DNA from: Zasmidium citrigriseum
Taxonomy: Eukaryota > Ascomycota > Dothideomycetes > Mycosphaerellales > Mycosphaerellaceae
Reading direction: 5' to 3'
NCBI GenBank assembly: GCA_002786025.1
Contig: NHNW01000046.1
Coordinates: 1-64,000, forward strand
Length of the DNA stretch: 64,000 nt
Shown: piece after piece, positions 11,595 to 22,953 of the stretch
How the letters are laid out: each line of letters begins with the position of its first letter
Numbering within the stretch: the stretch's first letter is position 1
Notes under the pieces: model-generated
What the model saw: only the letters and a program-made list of their open reading frames with translations
Databases searched by the model: none
What the model was told of the DNA's origin: nothing
Translations under genes and position numbers: made by a program

Positions 11595-13752
11595 ATGGCT
11601 ACCCAGTCTGGAGTCCCGATCACCGCACCACCGCTGGCAGGACAACTGGTCGAGCACGACGGGAAGACGTATGAGACGGTTCGAGAGGGTCATGCGTACA
11701 TTCTCATCCCACCCAACACTCAAAAGTCTGTGGATCCGCAAGCAAAGGCGAAGGCAGGTGAGCACCCTCAATCTTGCGTCAAGGGCTACGAACATTCTCC
11801 TAACGTGAAGCACAACAGATGATCCCTCCTTGAAGCCCCAAAATGTCTTCTACAATCCTATCCAGCAATTCAATCGCGATCTCAGCGTCCTCTCGATCAA
11901 AGCATTCGGCGAAGATTACGTGCAAAGAAAGAGACAGCGCAAGGAGAAGACCAAGGAGAGACAGAACAACAAGCGAAACAGTAAGAAGAGGAAGCTAGCC
12001 GAGACGAAGGAGGATTTTAGTGACCAAGAAGAAGGCGGCGTCAAGCTACAAAAGGCGGACAATGGAAGCGCAGTGAAAGTTGCGCAATCAGATGCCACTG
12101 GCGAGCCAACAACACAAGCTGGAGCTTCGGACGAGCCCACCACGGATGCCAACGCAAAGCTTACAGAGACCACCGTTGATGGAGAGACCTCTGAAGCCGC
12201 GGGCCCAGTCAAGAATGGCGAAGCGAACGGCCACTCATCACAACCAGCTGGACCACGATTCCGCATACTCGATGCTTTGTCAGCGACGGGACTACGAGCA
12301 CTACGATACGCAAAAGAAATTCGATTCGTGACTGGAGTTGTCGCCAACGACATGAATCCAAATGCGACCAAGAGCATGGCATTGAATATTCAACACAACG
12401 ACCTGACGTCCTACATCACACCGAACACCGGCGACGCCATAGGGCATATGTATAGCGTCGCGTATCCTCCTACGAACTCTCACGGACCAAACCACGTCAA
12501 CTCGCGATACGACGTCATAGACTTGGATCCATATGGTACAGCTGCACCATTCATCGATGCTGCGCTGCAAGCATTGAACGACGGAGGTTTACTATGCGTG
12601 ACATGCACGGATTCTGGAGTGTTTGCGTCGACAGGATATTGCGAGAAGACCTACTCGCTGTATGGAGGCATGCCCGTAAGGGGACCTTTCATGCACGAAG
12701 GTGGTCTTCGACTCATCATCAGCTCCATTGCGTCGGCGGCAGCGAAGTATGGTCTCGCTATCGAGCCGTTATTATCCCTCAGCATCGACTTCTACGCACG
12801 TGTCTTCATACGAGTACGGAAGAGCCCCGCAGATGTCAAGTTCCTCGCAGGCAAGACGATGCTGGTCTACTGCTGCGACTCGGGTTGCGGCGCCTGGTCA
12901 ACGAACATGATCGGGCGCAACACCAAGCAGACCAGCAAAAGCGGCAACGACTTCTACAAGCATTCTATCGAGCAGGCTCCAAGGGCCGATCGTTTGTGCG
13001 AGCACTGTGGGAGCAAGACGCACATCGGAGGACCAATGTGGGCAGGTCCTCTGCACAATGCTGCCTTCATTGAGAAGATTCTTGACGACCTGGAGACGGT
13101 GGATAGCAAGGTATATGAGACCAAGCCTCGCATCGAGGGTATGCTCAGTACAGCACTAGACGAGCTTTTGGTGAACGATGAAGCGACACAATATGTGCCG
13201 GCAAAGCAAAAGGACGACTCCACTGAGCTAATACCTAAAATATCCCCAGAAGTGGTGGACAGACACCCCTTCTTCTTCAACGCTTCAGCACTATCGAAGG
13301 TCATTCACTGTATTGCGCCTCCGGATGCCGCGATCAAAGGCGCCTTGCGACACGCGGGTTACCGAGTGACCCGGAGTCATTGCGCAGCCGGTAGCATCAA
13401 GACAGACGCACCTTGGACTACCATTTGGGAGGTCATGCGAGAATGGGTGCTGCAGAAGTCACCTATTAAAGAAGGCGCACTGAAGGAGGGACTGGCAGGT
13501 TGGAAGATTATGCAGAAGGCTCGCAAGTCGGAAGACGAGACGAACGGTACATCGAACGGGACCACCCCTGACATTATCACGGAGCACGCCGCTGCGAATG
13601 CAAAGGATGCAAAAGAAGAGCCAAAGAGGCTGAAGGTTGTCTTTGACGAAGCGCTCGGAAAAGACAAGCCCAACGGAAAGCGTATTGTGCGATATCAACA
13701 AAATCCGCGCGAGAATTGGGGTCCGATGACCAAGGCAAAGGGAAGTGCGTGA
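11595..13752 (+). CDS. TRM1: tRNA (guanine26-N2)-dimethyltransferase Trm1
   Basis: Dimethylates G26 of cytosolic and mitochondrial tRNAs using S-adenosylmethionine. Two exons, 11595-11757 and 11819-13752, are joined across a 61-bp intron (GTGAGC...CACAACAG, branch CTAAC), giving 698 residues. The intron join produces ADDPSLKPQNVFYNP, the typical Trm1 N-terminal motif. Visible motifs are the SAM-binding DALSATGLRALRYAKE, VVANDMNP, the catalytic IDLDPYGTAAPFID, the CVTCTDSGVFAS segment, GGMPVRGPFMHE, and a zinc-binding pair of CxxC-like elements (CDSGCGAWS and LCEHCGSK). A Lys/Arg-rich insert at about residues 85-115 of the spliced protein is a candidate nuclear signal. An in-frame ATG at 11475 would add 40 Arg-rich residues. 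The gene converges with the hydrophobin-like gene. Confidence 0.95.
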
Positions 13753-13953
13753 TGACGGGTTGGATGAAGCATGCCATGTGCTCATTAAATCTAACACCTG
13801 ATGCCTTGGGATACTGTAATTAAAGTACGATTAGTAGATTCGGATGGATGATCCCTTTTGGCCTCAAGCCTGCTTGCTGAACTCCACGCTTCCTTCCTTT
13901 TCATCAATAACGCGCGTGGTAGGTCTTTTCGATTACAATCTTGCTGTTTTTGT

Positions 13954-14834
13954 TTAGGCAGCGGAGAAAGCAGCCTCAGCCTCGGCCAGCGCACTCTGAA
14001 CCTCAGCAACAGCGCTTTCAACGGCAGATGCATCAAGAGGCGCACCCGCAAGCGCAGCCTCAAGCTGAGCCATGGCGCTCTCAAGCTCAGTCGTGCTAAG
14101 CGGCGTTCCAGACAGCGCACTTTCAATCTCGCCAATAACCTCCTCAAGAGCAGAGACATCCAAATCGGTCGGGTCGACGGAGAGTTCACTTTCGAGCTCG
14201 GCGATGGCTTGTTCCAGGGCGGAGTCGTCGAGGGCGGAGATGTCCAGAGACTCGGAGAGGCTGTTCTCGACCTCGGCGATGGTGCTTTCGACGGCGGCGA
14301 GGCTGAGGGTGTCGGTTGAGGGGGATTCAAGGGCGGCTGAGACGCCGGAGAGGGAGAGGGAGGTCATGTCGACGAGTCTGGGTGGGGTGAGTTTGGGTGG
14401 TTGAGAGGGGAAGGGAGGGACTCACTGGCCGGCGACTCCGTCCTCGCACCAGAGGGTGTAGCCGTCGTCCGCGCCGCCCTACAATTGATATTAGTCAAAC
14501 GTCTCATGGCCATACTCGACTTTCAACGTACATGGTCCAAAGTACTGCAGCACCACGAGCTCACAGCGCGATCATCCTCCTTGGTCGGGCAGAGGTACGC
14601 GCCTGCAAGGCCAGGCACAGCAGTTCCAGTCGGCGCAGAGCAGTAGAAGTTGGTGTAGTCGGGGTTCTCGTTGGTAACACAGCAGGCGCCGACAAGCTTG
14701 TTCTTGTTCAAGCAAGTGAAGGGGTTGACTGGGAGAGCGGCGTCCTGGCGCTTGGTCGGGAGAGTCTTGGTTGGCGATGGGCGGGCGAGGGCGAGAGTGC
14801 TCAGGGCGAAGAGCGCGAAGAGTTTGGTCGACAT
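13954..14834 (-). CDS. Hydrophobin-like secreted protein with C-terminal helical repeats
   Basis: Three exons by my reading, 14834-14532, 14478-14426 and 14377-13954, with 53- and 48-bp introns, give 259 residues. The start at 14834 opens a signal peptide (MSTKLFALFALSTLALA) followed by a Kex2-like KR. Eight cysteines follow in the order C, CC, C, C, CC, C with spacings 9, 12, 16, 12 and 15. The order and the first and third spacings match class II hydrophobins, while two loops are longer. Residues after about 120 form a roughly 140-residue tail with five Ala/Ser/Glu repeats (consensus near SALExAIAELESALSG) ending in FSAA. Intron 2 could be skipped, because the unspliced frame stops after VAGQ; that would give a short form of about 119 residues lacking the tail. 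Hydrophobins coat aerial surfaces; the tail is not standard for them. Confidence 0.68.
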
Positions 14835-16003
14835 CTTTATTAGATTGGTCCTGGTGTGTATGTGTGTTGGTTGTAAAGACTGTGGTGCCGTCTGGCTGTA
14901 ACAAAGAGAGCGTGTGTATTCTTTCCGAAACGACTGACTGAGAAACAGAAAAGCACGAAAACGAATCGCGTATGCTGTATTGGGTATCCGACAAGCAAGC
15001 AAGAGAAAGAAGCAGCAGAAAAATCGGGAGAACTGGGGACGGAGACGTTCGTGTATATCTCTGGCTGCGCCGCAAGGCTGTTTGTGATGCCGAGAAAACG
15101 TGCGGTTGACAAGAAGGGGGTTCAGCCTATCAAGATTGCTCGTGTTGTAGATTTTGTGCCTACTTGGGCAAGATGGGACGTTGTTGCTTGCTCGGTTTGA
15201 GGTCGACGGGTGTGAGCACGCGGTGAACAGGTAATTTTCTGCGCGAACGAGGCGCCGGTGTCCATGACGATCGACGAGGGCCAGGCGACCGTTGGAGGTT
15301 CGGGAGCCCGAGGGTTGGACTCCGAGGAGGCGCTGATAGCGAAGTCTTGCAGAAATTTGCAGGTGATGAGGGGAGCAGTCTGGGGAGGAGCATCTTGTCT
15401 TGAAATCTGTTGATAAATGCTATGTCTTGGAAGCGGATTCGATGCAGGATGTTGTTGAAGAAGTGAAGTCAAAGGAGGCTGACAGGCGCTCAAAATAAAG
15501 TCGGCGGTAAAGTTTCGGGACCGGCTGACATTCAACGGCTATCCCGAGCAGGGGCCAGAGATTAGATACCGGTTGCAGGTGCTCGTCTTCTCGATATGTA
15601 CGACACAATCTGTGCAACATCATTGTCACAAAGATCGGACATCGACAACGCTTCTGACTGCGCAGTAATGAAGAGTAAAAGACATCACCGACCTGGGAAG
15701 ATGTCTCGATGTCGCCACCTCCAAAGCCGGATAGGCACCCGGCTAGGACCGGCCGAAAATTCGTTCACGCCCTGAAGGTTGCAAGATCGGCCAACTGCAT
15801 TTTCCTCTGCATTCACCGACGACGCCCGCTGATAACCAAGCGATGATCCCCAAGAACACGATGGATGGTGGCAAGGGTCGTGATAGCAGATGCTGTCTGG
15901 CGATACCTGGCTAACAAGACCGAATCTGGAACTGGACGAGGAACGGCCTCTCGAGACCATTGACCGGACGAGCGATATTAAAAGCAATTCTGGTATCAGA
16001 GAC
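14835..16003. other. Divergent intergenic region, hydrophobin-like gene and permease
   Basis: This is the shared upstream region of the minus-strand hydrophobin-like gene and the plus-strand permease. Pyrimidine-rich leader sequence is visible just upstream of 14834 on the minus strand. Open frames of up to 137 codons occur (15122-15535 minus) but they show no domain, signal peptide or conserved motif, and I do not call them. Confidence 0.55.
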
Positions 16004-17666
16004 ATGGCCTACGCAGACAACAATATGAAAGATGAAGAATATGGCGTCCAAATCGGACACTTCGACGGCGCCGCTTCTACAGAAAATGAAGGAACTACCA
16101 CTGGCCGGCTGCAAAGTTTATGGCAGAGACTGACACAACGAGCTACCATCGAAGCCACTGGAGTCCAGCCTGTGCCCGTGGAAGAGCGAACGGATCGTCG
16201 GATCTTCAACATCTTCACGATGTGGTTCACATTGAGCACTAATCTCTTGCCGTATGCACAGCTCAGACACTTCGATCCGATGGGCGACTGACCAGTGTTT
16301 AGTATTGTCACTGGAATGGTCGGCACGCTCAGCTATGGACTCAGCCTTCGAGATGCTTCCCTGATCATTCTCTTTTTCAACTTGCTTTGCTGCATCCCGA
16401 CTGCTTACCTCGCTATGCTTGGTCCAAAGACAGGCATGCGCCAGATGGTTCAGGCACGATTCAGCTTTGGGTACGTAACCGGCCCACACACACTTTAATC
16501 TCAATACTGACAACAAAAAGGTACTACCTCGTCTCAATCCCAGTGGTCCTAAACCTGGCCACCCTCACTGGATTCGTGGTCATCGACAGTGTAGTCGGAG
16601 GACTGACGCTCTCTTCCATCTCGTCAGACCGACTGTCGCCAACGGTAGGCATTGTGATTGTGGATATCCTTTCACTTCTCGTAGCCTTCTGTGGCTTCAA
16701 GATCCTGCACCAATACGAGCGATATGCCTGGATCCCTGCGCTCATTGCAATTATCGTTGCTACAGGGTGCGGTGGCAGCCACCTCAGAGATCAAGCACCA
16801 GCTCAGCCTGCTTCTGCTCAGACCGTGCTCTCTTTCGCTGGTCTGGTAGCAGGCTATTTGGTTCCATGGGCTGCTTTGGCGTCTGACTATGCAACGTATA
16901 TGCCCCCAGATACGCCTAGGTGAGTAGCTTCACACCAACCGAGATCCAAACAATGCTGATAAGTCCCAGTGTCAAGATCTTCGCATACACATACACCGGC
17001 CTCGCCATCCCAACAACACTCCTCATGACCCTTGGCGCGGCAATCGGCGGCGCAGTCCCACAGAATTCCAGCTGGGAAGCAGGTTACGAAGCAACCTCAG
17101 TCGGAGGCATCCTAGCCGCAATGCTTCAGCCCGCTGGAGGCTTTGGCAAGTTTCTGGTCGTCCTACTCTCCCTCTCAGTCTTGGGCAACATCGCAGCCAC
17201 GATGTACAGCATCTCGCTCAACTTCCAATTGCTCGTCCCTTGGCTGGTACGGATTCCAAGGGTCGTCTTCTGCGTCATCGTCACGGCAATCGTCATTCCA
17301 ATCTCCATCCGAGCGGCGGTATCTTTCTTCGACTCACTGGAGAACTTCATCGGGATCATCGGCTACTGGTCTGCGGCTTTTGTTGCGGTCGTCACGATCG
17401 AGCACGTCGTCTTCCGGAAGTCGAATGCTATGGAGTACGACTTCTACGCGTGGAACCGAGGATCTCTTTTACCGAGTGGCTTGCCTGCAATTGCCGCAGC
17501 CGTCTTTTCATTCGGGCTCGTCATTCCATGCATGAGTCAAGTGTGGTATACCGGGCCCATTGCCGTCAAAATTGGAGATCTTGGCTTTGAGATGGCTTTT
17601 GCAGTGACTGTCATTCTGTATGCGCCATTTCGGCATCTGGAGATCAGGCTGGCAGGCAAGAAGTAG
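16004..17666 (+). CDS. NCS1-family purine-cytosine permease
   Basis: Plasma-membrane proton symporter of the Fcy2 type for cytosine and purines. Four exons (16004-16251, 16303-16470, 16521-16919, 16970-17666) with introns of 51, 50 and 50 bp give 503 residues. The splices restore family motifs: NLLPIVTGMVGTLSYGL, GPKTGMRQMVQARFSFGYY and LNLATLTGFVVIDSVVGG. About 12 hydrophobic segments follow a hydrophilic N-terminus of about 60 residues. I prefer the ATG at 16004 (A at -3, G at +4) because it gives the usual N-terminal length. An in-frame ATG at 15890 would add 38 residues. Its stop lies only 26 bp from the stop of the convergent P450. Substrate within the NCS1 family cannot be fixed from sequence. 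Confidence 0.9.
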
Positions 17667-17692
17667 CTTGAACAGCTCACATATTAAGGAAT

Positions 17693-19234
17693 CTACTCTC
17701 TATCTATGAGATATCTGGTGTGGTCGCTTCGCGGCACTATGCTACATTTAAAGGGCTTCGGATGAGAAGTCAAGCCATTCGTCAACTCAACTTCAGGGAC
17801 GATTTCCTTCCCATCTTCATCTCGAGCTCTCTCGATATTCATCGTGGCTAGCATTGTCGCCACTACGATCCAAACACTGGCTTCGGCAAGATGCCTCCCA
17901 ACACAGACTCTACGACCGAACCCGAACTGGCCCACTGGGAAAGGCTCACCAGCGCCGCCTTCAGATTGAGGGATGTACCTGTCTGGATTGAAGCAGTCTG
18001 GATCCAAATATGTTTTGCTGTCGTGGGTCATCGCTCGAGCGTTGGCATAGACGAATGATCCCTTCGGAATGAACATGCCGTTGTACACGTCGTCTTCCAG
18101 AGACCGATGTGGAACGCCAATTGGCGAGACTGGACCCCAGCGGAGCGTTTCTTGGACGATGTATTCGATGTACGGCAGATGCTTGCGATCCTCCAAGCTG
18201 GGTACTATTTCAATACCAAGCACTGTGTCGAGAAGCTGTTGAGCCTTCCGCTGGACTTCAGGATGCAGGACCATGTTGAGGATGAAGACAACCAGCGTCG
18301 ACCATGTCGTGTCCTGGCCTGCAGCAAAGACAGCCCCAGCAGCTCCTTTGATATCTTCGAGGTCGAAGGCTTTGGCATCTTGATCCTTCCCGGTCGCCTG
18401 CTGGCGCAGAAGGCTATGCAAGAACGAGGGCTGTGCGCGGCCTTTGCTTATATCCCTCTGCACGGCAGCAAATGGCACATCATGGATAGCTCGTATACTC
18501 CATTCCCAATCTCGAGCGAACTTCAACGACCGTGATCGAGCAATGAAGTTGGGAATATACTTCAAAATCGGAAAGAAGTCCACGGGCGTTCCAGCAGGCG
18601 CACCCCCATGGCCAAGAGCATACGAAGCGTCCGTAGCGATCTGAATGTAATGATCGTCCTCCGCCTTCACATCAACACCAAACCCGATCCCGAGAACAAC
18701 AGCCGTGGCAAATCTCCTCAAAATCGTCTCCCATCTCTGAGGACTGTCAAGAATCCCGCGCAGCAGAGTTCGAGCTTCTCTCTCCTGCAACCCACGATAG
18801 GCAACACAACTCGTAGGGCTGAAAGCTCTCTGCAAGACTCTTCTGTGCAGCTTAAATCGCGGACCCCATCGCAGGAATGTTAACGTCGCTCGCCATCCCA
18901 TCACTTCGAAGAGGACGAATCGCGGACGATCGCAGTAGTTTGAGCCTCGTTTGTCGAGCAAGTCGATTGCGGATTGGACGCTGTTGAGAACCACGACCGG
19001 CTGTCCGAGAATGTTGACATAGATGACATCTGAGTTGTATTCTTCCGACCATTTCGCATACGCATATTCCGGATTATCGGTCGGGACGACTCGTAAATGT
19101 CCTAGAATTGGTTCGCCTGGCGGACCTGGAGGGAGAGGCAGTCTTGCTCGTTTCCTCCGAGCATTTACAGACCGAGCCAATGTTCCCACCACGACAACAA
19201 CTCCAACAATCAAGGCCAGTGATGTAAGCGCCAT
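17693..19234 (-). CDS. Cytochrome P450 monooxygenase
   Basis: A single uninterrupted frame of 513 residues. The N-terminal hydrophobic anchor (residues 1-22) is followed by a basic stretch and the proline hinge LPLPPGPPGEPILGH, so it is an endoplasmic-reticulum P450. Diagnostic motifs are the I-helix AGQDTT (about residue 306), the K-helix ETLRW (about 361), a FNPDRY element and the heme-binding FGFGRRVCVGRHLAE (Cys at about 449). The C-terminal LTSHPKPFKC ending resembles fungal enzymes usually annotated as O-methylsterigmatocystin oxidoreductase-like, but no aflatoxin-type cluster surrounds it and the substrate is unknown. It shares a 334-bp divergent promoter with the homogentisate dioxygenase, which hints at co-regulation in aromatic metabolism (inference). 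Confidence 0.93.
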   Translation of the reverse strand: MALTSLALIVGVVVVVGTLARSVNARRKRARLPLPPGPPGEPILGHLRVVPTDNPEYAYAKWSEEYNSDVIYVNILGQPVVVLNSVQSAIDLLDKRGSNYCDRPRFVLFEVMGWRATLTFLRWGPRFKLHRRVLQRAFSPTSCVAYRGLQEREARTLLRGILDSPQRWETILRRFATAVVLGIGFGVDVKAEDDHYIQIATDASYALGHGGAPAGTPVDFFPILKYIPNFIARSRSLKFARDWEWSIRAIHDVPFAAVQRDISKGRAQPSFLHSLLRQQATGKDQDAKAFDLEDIKGAAGAVFAAGQDTTWSTLVVFILNMVLHPEVQRKAQQLLDTVLGIEIVPSLEDRKHLPYIEYIVQETLRWGPVSPIGVPHRSLEDDVYNGMFIPKGSFVYANARAMTHDSKTYLDPDCFNPDRYIPQSEGGAGEPFPVGQFGFGRRVCVGRHLAEASVWIVVATMLATMNIERARDEDGKEIVPEVELTNGLTSHPKPFKCSIVPRSDHTRYLIDRE

Positions 19235-19568
19235 GGCAGGCGTGGTCGGAGGGGAATAACGATCATCTCCAGCGAAAGCTTGTCCGCCGGCTTTTGAAAC
19301 ATGCAGCGGCAGGCATTGTTGGCAGTGGCACTGCGCAATCTAGGCGAGCTCAGGTTGCTGATATGGGGTGTGATGAGGAGGATGCGAGCTTAGGTGCTGT
19401 GATAGCAAGGATCCCTTGGCCGCGGCCGAAGTGCCGCGATCGGGCTGGATTGTGTGGTGGCCAGGAGGGACGAGCGTGGGAAAGTGCAATGTTCAACTTC
19501 TCGACACGAATCACCGAAAGAATCTGACTGTCTATGACATTCGAAACAGCCTGAAAGATTGTTGCAGC
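19235..19568. promoter_or_regulatory. Divergent promoter, P450 and homogentisate dioxygenase
   Basis: These 334 bp separate the two start codons and must hold both promoters. I see no strong TATA box or known operator here. Confidence 0.5.
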
Positions 19569-21198
19569 ATGAGTTCCATTTCTGGGACGAGTGCACAGAG
19601 TGCTGTCCTGACTGAGCCAACTCCGCAAGATCCTTACCGCTACCAACCGGGATTTGGCAACCGCTTTGCTTCTGAAGCGATGTGAGTGAATGACTTCTGA
19701 TTTCAAAGAATGGAGCGAGACTGACACCTTTGCAGTCCAGGCGTGTTGCCTCAGGCTCGAAACGCCCCTCAAAGAGTGAAGTATGATTTGTATTCGGAAC
19801 AGGTACGATTTGTTTCACAAACGAATCGATGAATGCGGTTGACGAAGTGCTAGTTAAATGGGTCGGCATTCATCTCGCCTCGCGGAAGCATCCAGAATAC
19901 GTACGAGATCTTCTCCTCACCACCAAGCCCTACATCAGCCTGACCATTTCAAGTTGGATGTACCGAATATTCCCCTCAGTCGCCCACGGTTCCCTGAGCA
20001 AGACAAGACAATGCGATCACAACGTGAGCACAACACCACCATCCCACCAGTCTTAACTCACATGATCCAGATCGAATCCTGCTTCCTCACCCCAAACCCC
20101 GACGTCGAACTCACACCCTCCCAACTCCATTGGGACCCCTTCCCCCTCCCCACCCCGGCGCACTCAACAGACTTCATCCACGGTCTCAGCACAATCGGCG
20201 GCAACGGCGACCCGACCCTGAAAGAAGGCCTCGCAATCCACATCTACACGGCCAACGCCTCCATGCAAAAATCCGCTTTTTGCAACGCTGACGGCGACTT
20301 CCTCATCCTCCCGCAAATCGGCCTCCTGGACATCCAAACCGAGATGGGACGATTAATGGTCCGACCAGGCGAACTCGTTGTTATTCAGGCTGGTATAAAA
20401 TTCAAAGTCTCTCTCCCCTACGGGCCCTCGAGAGGCTACGTCCAAGAAATCTTCAGCACGCACTACCAACTCCCCGAACTAGGCCCCTTTGGCTCCAACG
20501 GCATGGCGTATCCAAGAGACTTCGAAACGCCCGTCGCGGCTTTCGACATTGATACCACGGAGTGGAGCATAACCTACAAACTCGGCGGGAGCCTACACAC
20601 CTGCACTCAGTCCCACACACCTTTCGACGTAATCGCCTGGCACGGAAACTACGCCCCCTATAAATACGCCCTCGAGAAATTCGTCAACGTAGCAAACGTC
20701 GAAAAAGACCAAGCCGATCCAACGATCTACACTGTCCTCACGGCTCCCTCGAAAATTCCTGGCGCTAGTCTTACTGACCTGCTATCTTTCACGCCGAGGT
20801 GGAATACGACGAGGGATACCTTCCGTCCACCGTACTACCACCGCAACACCTCCACCGAAATCATGGGCCTGATCTACGGCTCGCACGGCTCCCTCGAACC
20901 CGGTGGTCTTAGCTATGAGGCGAGTTATATGCCGCATGGGGAGAGCTATGAGGTTTGGAAGGAGGCTACGACGAAGGAGTTGGGGAGTGAGAGGGTTGGA
21001 GAGGGGACGCTGGCGTTTATGTTTCATGTTGGTGTGCCGGTGCTTTTGACGCGGTGGGCGAGAGAGGGGAGTGGGTGTCTCAAAGCTAGTGATCCCAGGA
21101 AGGCGGAGGAGTTTAAGGGGCATTTTTTGGAACACTTGGAGGAGGTTAATCGGGTTTTGGGGGAGAGGGGGTTGCCGCTGCTGGGGGAGGGGAGGTAG
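19569..21198 (+). CDS. hmgA: Homogentisate 1,2-dioxygenase
   Basis: Opens the ring of homogentisate to maleylacetoacetate in tyrosine and phenylacetate breakdown, using Fe(II) and O2. Five exons (19569-19681, 19736-19802, 19854-19900, 19954-20023, 20071-21198) with introns of 54, 51, 53 and 47 bp give 474 residues. The splices restore GFGNRFASEAIPGVLPQ, LYSEQLNGSAFISPR and TWMYRIFPSVAH. The iron ligands are visible as His and Glu in YYHRNTSTE (about residues 356 and 362) and the His of MPHGESYE (about 388); the WHGNYAPYKY segment carries the active-site His. The loop before the last ligand is about four residues shorter than in the human enzyme. The usual partners maleylacetoacetate isomerase and fumarylacetoacetase are not nearby, so this may be a second, dispersed homologue. 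Confidence 0.93.
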
Positions 21199-21830
21199 AG
21201 GTCTTGTGAATGTGAGTGGCCTTCGAGCCTGATAGGTGACATGAACGAGGCTGCGGATCTGAAAAGCAGGCACCGGGATGATGAGATTGGAGAGGAAGTT
21301 TGGTACGCCAGTGGGTGTCTTCCGCTTTGTGCATCATCGTTCGCAGTCGAATCTGCTCGGCTAATGGAGGTGGTGCGAAATGAGGCTGCAGTAACGAGCA
21401 AGATCTGTGTAAAACGTTGCTGAACTTGGTGAGCAATCTTGTGAGCGCGGAGCTTGTTCTCACATGTCTACTCGGTGGAGATGATATGACCGAGTTGGTA
21501 GTGAGCTCCTGTTGCAGTGATGCCTATGCGCAGCGCACGTTTCATCATAGAAGACTATGCCTCTCCATTTGAACACAAGGTTGGTCATCATTTCGGGTTT
21601 AGCGACGACATGTTGCGTGCTGCACTTTCTTCCTCTGATCCTTGCTGGCATCTTGCGATGGCAATTGCCCTCCCCTCTTGTGCTCGAGGGACTTTAATAT
21701 GTGCAATGCAGCAAGACATCCTCTCTCCGTGCTTGTAGATGTCCTATCCCTGCGGGTCAAAGTCGCAGTGTCGCGCAGCGACTCTTCTCTTTGGGTTCTT
21801 CGATGCAAACATTCCCTTCACCTCCCCTCT
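21199..21830. other. Convergent intergenic region
   Basis: Lies between the 3' ends of the dioxygenase and mL40. Short open frames occur on both strands but none has recognisable coding content. Confidence 0.55.
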
Positions 21831-22423
21831 TCATCTCGTCCACTCATGATTCCAGCCATTCCTCGGGGGCGTCTCGGTCTGTATCCTCCCATACTCAATT
21901 GGCACCTGATCCCACACACCCGTCTTCATCATCGCGATTCGATATAACCTTCCCTCATCTTTCGACTCTGTCTCTCCAATCTTCGTCCTCTCCTCAGCTG
22001 TCAAACCGTGCGCGTCGATTAATCGCAAGGCTTCACAAGCGGCAGCCATGCTGTTGTATTGTTTCTCAAGGGTGAGCTCCTTTTGTTTGCGCTGGACATC
22101 GAGCCAGCGGTGCCAGGCGCGGTGGATGGTCCAATGGCGAAGGGCGCGGTTGCGGGAGAAGCGAAGGGGGCGGGGTGTTAAGGGGTGGTAGAGGTGGTAG
22201 CGGATTGATGCTGATACTCTTGTTAGTATCTGGTGGTTTAAGGAGAACCATGGATGAACATACTAATTCTGGGGTCTTTCTTGGGTGCAGCGCCCTTCTT
22301 CCTGGCCTGTCTCTGTTCTGTAGTGGAGAAGTTGGACGTTTGCTGCTGCGCCAGACACCCTCGCGCTGTCCAGGGCAGTACATTTGAGCACAGAGCTGGC
22401 GAGAATGCCCTGAGGAGAGCCAT
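21831..22423 (-). CDS. mrpl28: Mitochondrial large-subunit ribosomal protein mL40 (Mrpl28)
   Basis: Component of the mitochondrial 54S ribosomal subunit. Two exons, 22423-22264 and 22210-21831, joined across a 53-bp intron (GTATGT...ACTAACAAGAGTATCAG), give 179 residues. The join yields KKDPRITSIRYHLYHPLTP, followed by RPLRFSRNRALRHWTIHRAW, YRIAMMKTGVWDQVPIEY and a GWNHEWTR terminus, all typical of fungal mL40. The N-terminus (MALLRAFSPALCSNVLPWTARGC) has the Arg- and hydroxyl-rich, acid-free character of a mitochondrial presequence. Upstream in-frame ATGs at 22438 and 22471 exist; I chose 22423 for its better context (A at -3, G at +4). Neither exon alone exceeds 80 codons, so the gene is easily overlooked. 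It is divergent from AGM1. Confidence 0.88.
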
Positions 22424-22953
22424 TGATGGAGCCTTCATGATGTCGTTGTGTGATGGTGGTTTTGTGTTCATTCACTGACGTCCCGACTGTGCCTTCCGAA
22501 TGGGGGAGCGTCCTCCGGTAGCACGTGACTCGGCTCTGCCGCAAGGTTCGAGGCGAGCTCGGGCCGATGCAGGGCGGACGGGAAGCGTCATCAGGTTGTT
22601 GGAGAAAGAACGTGGGGGTGCGTTTCGACGACGACGGCGAGCAGCTGATCTCACCTTTGAACCGCTCACCTCCTCTTTCACACCTTTCCCCTCGATATCC
22701 TACCTTCTACATTCACCTCGCGCAAGCACTGTTGGGTATTGCGTGCGACGTGGTGCGACGTCCGCTGTGCCAGCCAGCTGAAGCAAGCTCGACCTGCCGC
22801 AACTTTTCTGGCGTCGAGTGAATACGAGCACTGCCTGCCTTTGTCGAGCCCGCTCGCGACTTCTTCTTCTCACACAACTTCTCTGCAGCTGCCGCTCCGA
22901 CTGCGTCACCAGACCATCACCTCCACTCCGCGCCTCCACCACCACTCGACGCA
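22424..22953. promoter_or_regulatory. Divergent promoter, mL40 and AGM1
   Basis: The 530 bp between the two start codons. The part near AGM1 is pyrimidine-rich (CTCC and CACC runs before 22954), as is common in leaders of highly expressed fungal genes. No specific operator is recognised. Confidence 0.45.

Noticed and set aside
15122..15535. 137-codon minus-strand frame upstream of the hydrophobin-like gene
   Set aside because: No recognisable motif, biased toward Ser/Pro/Arg/Thr as random GC-rich DNA would be, with overlapping frames of equal length.
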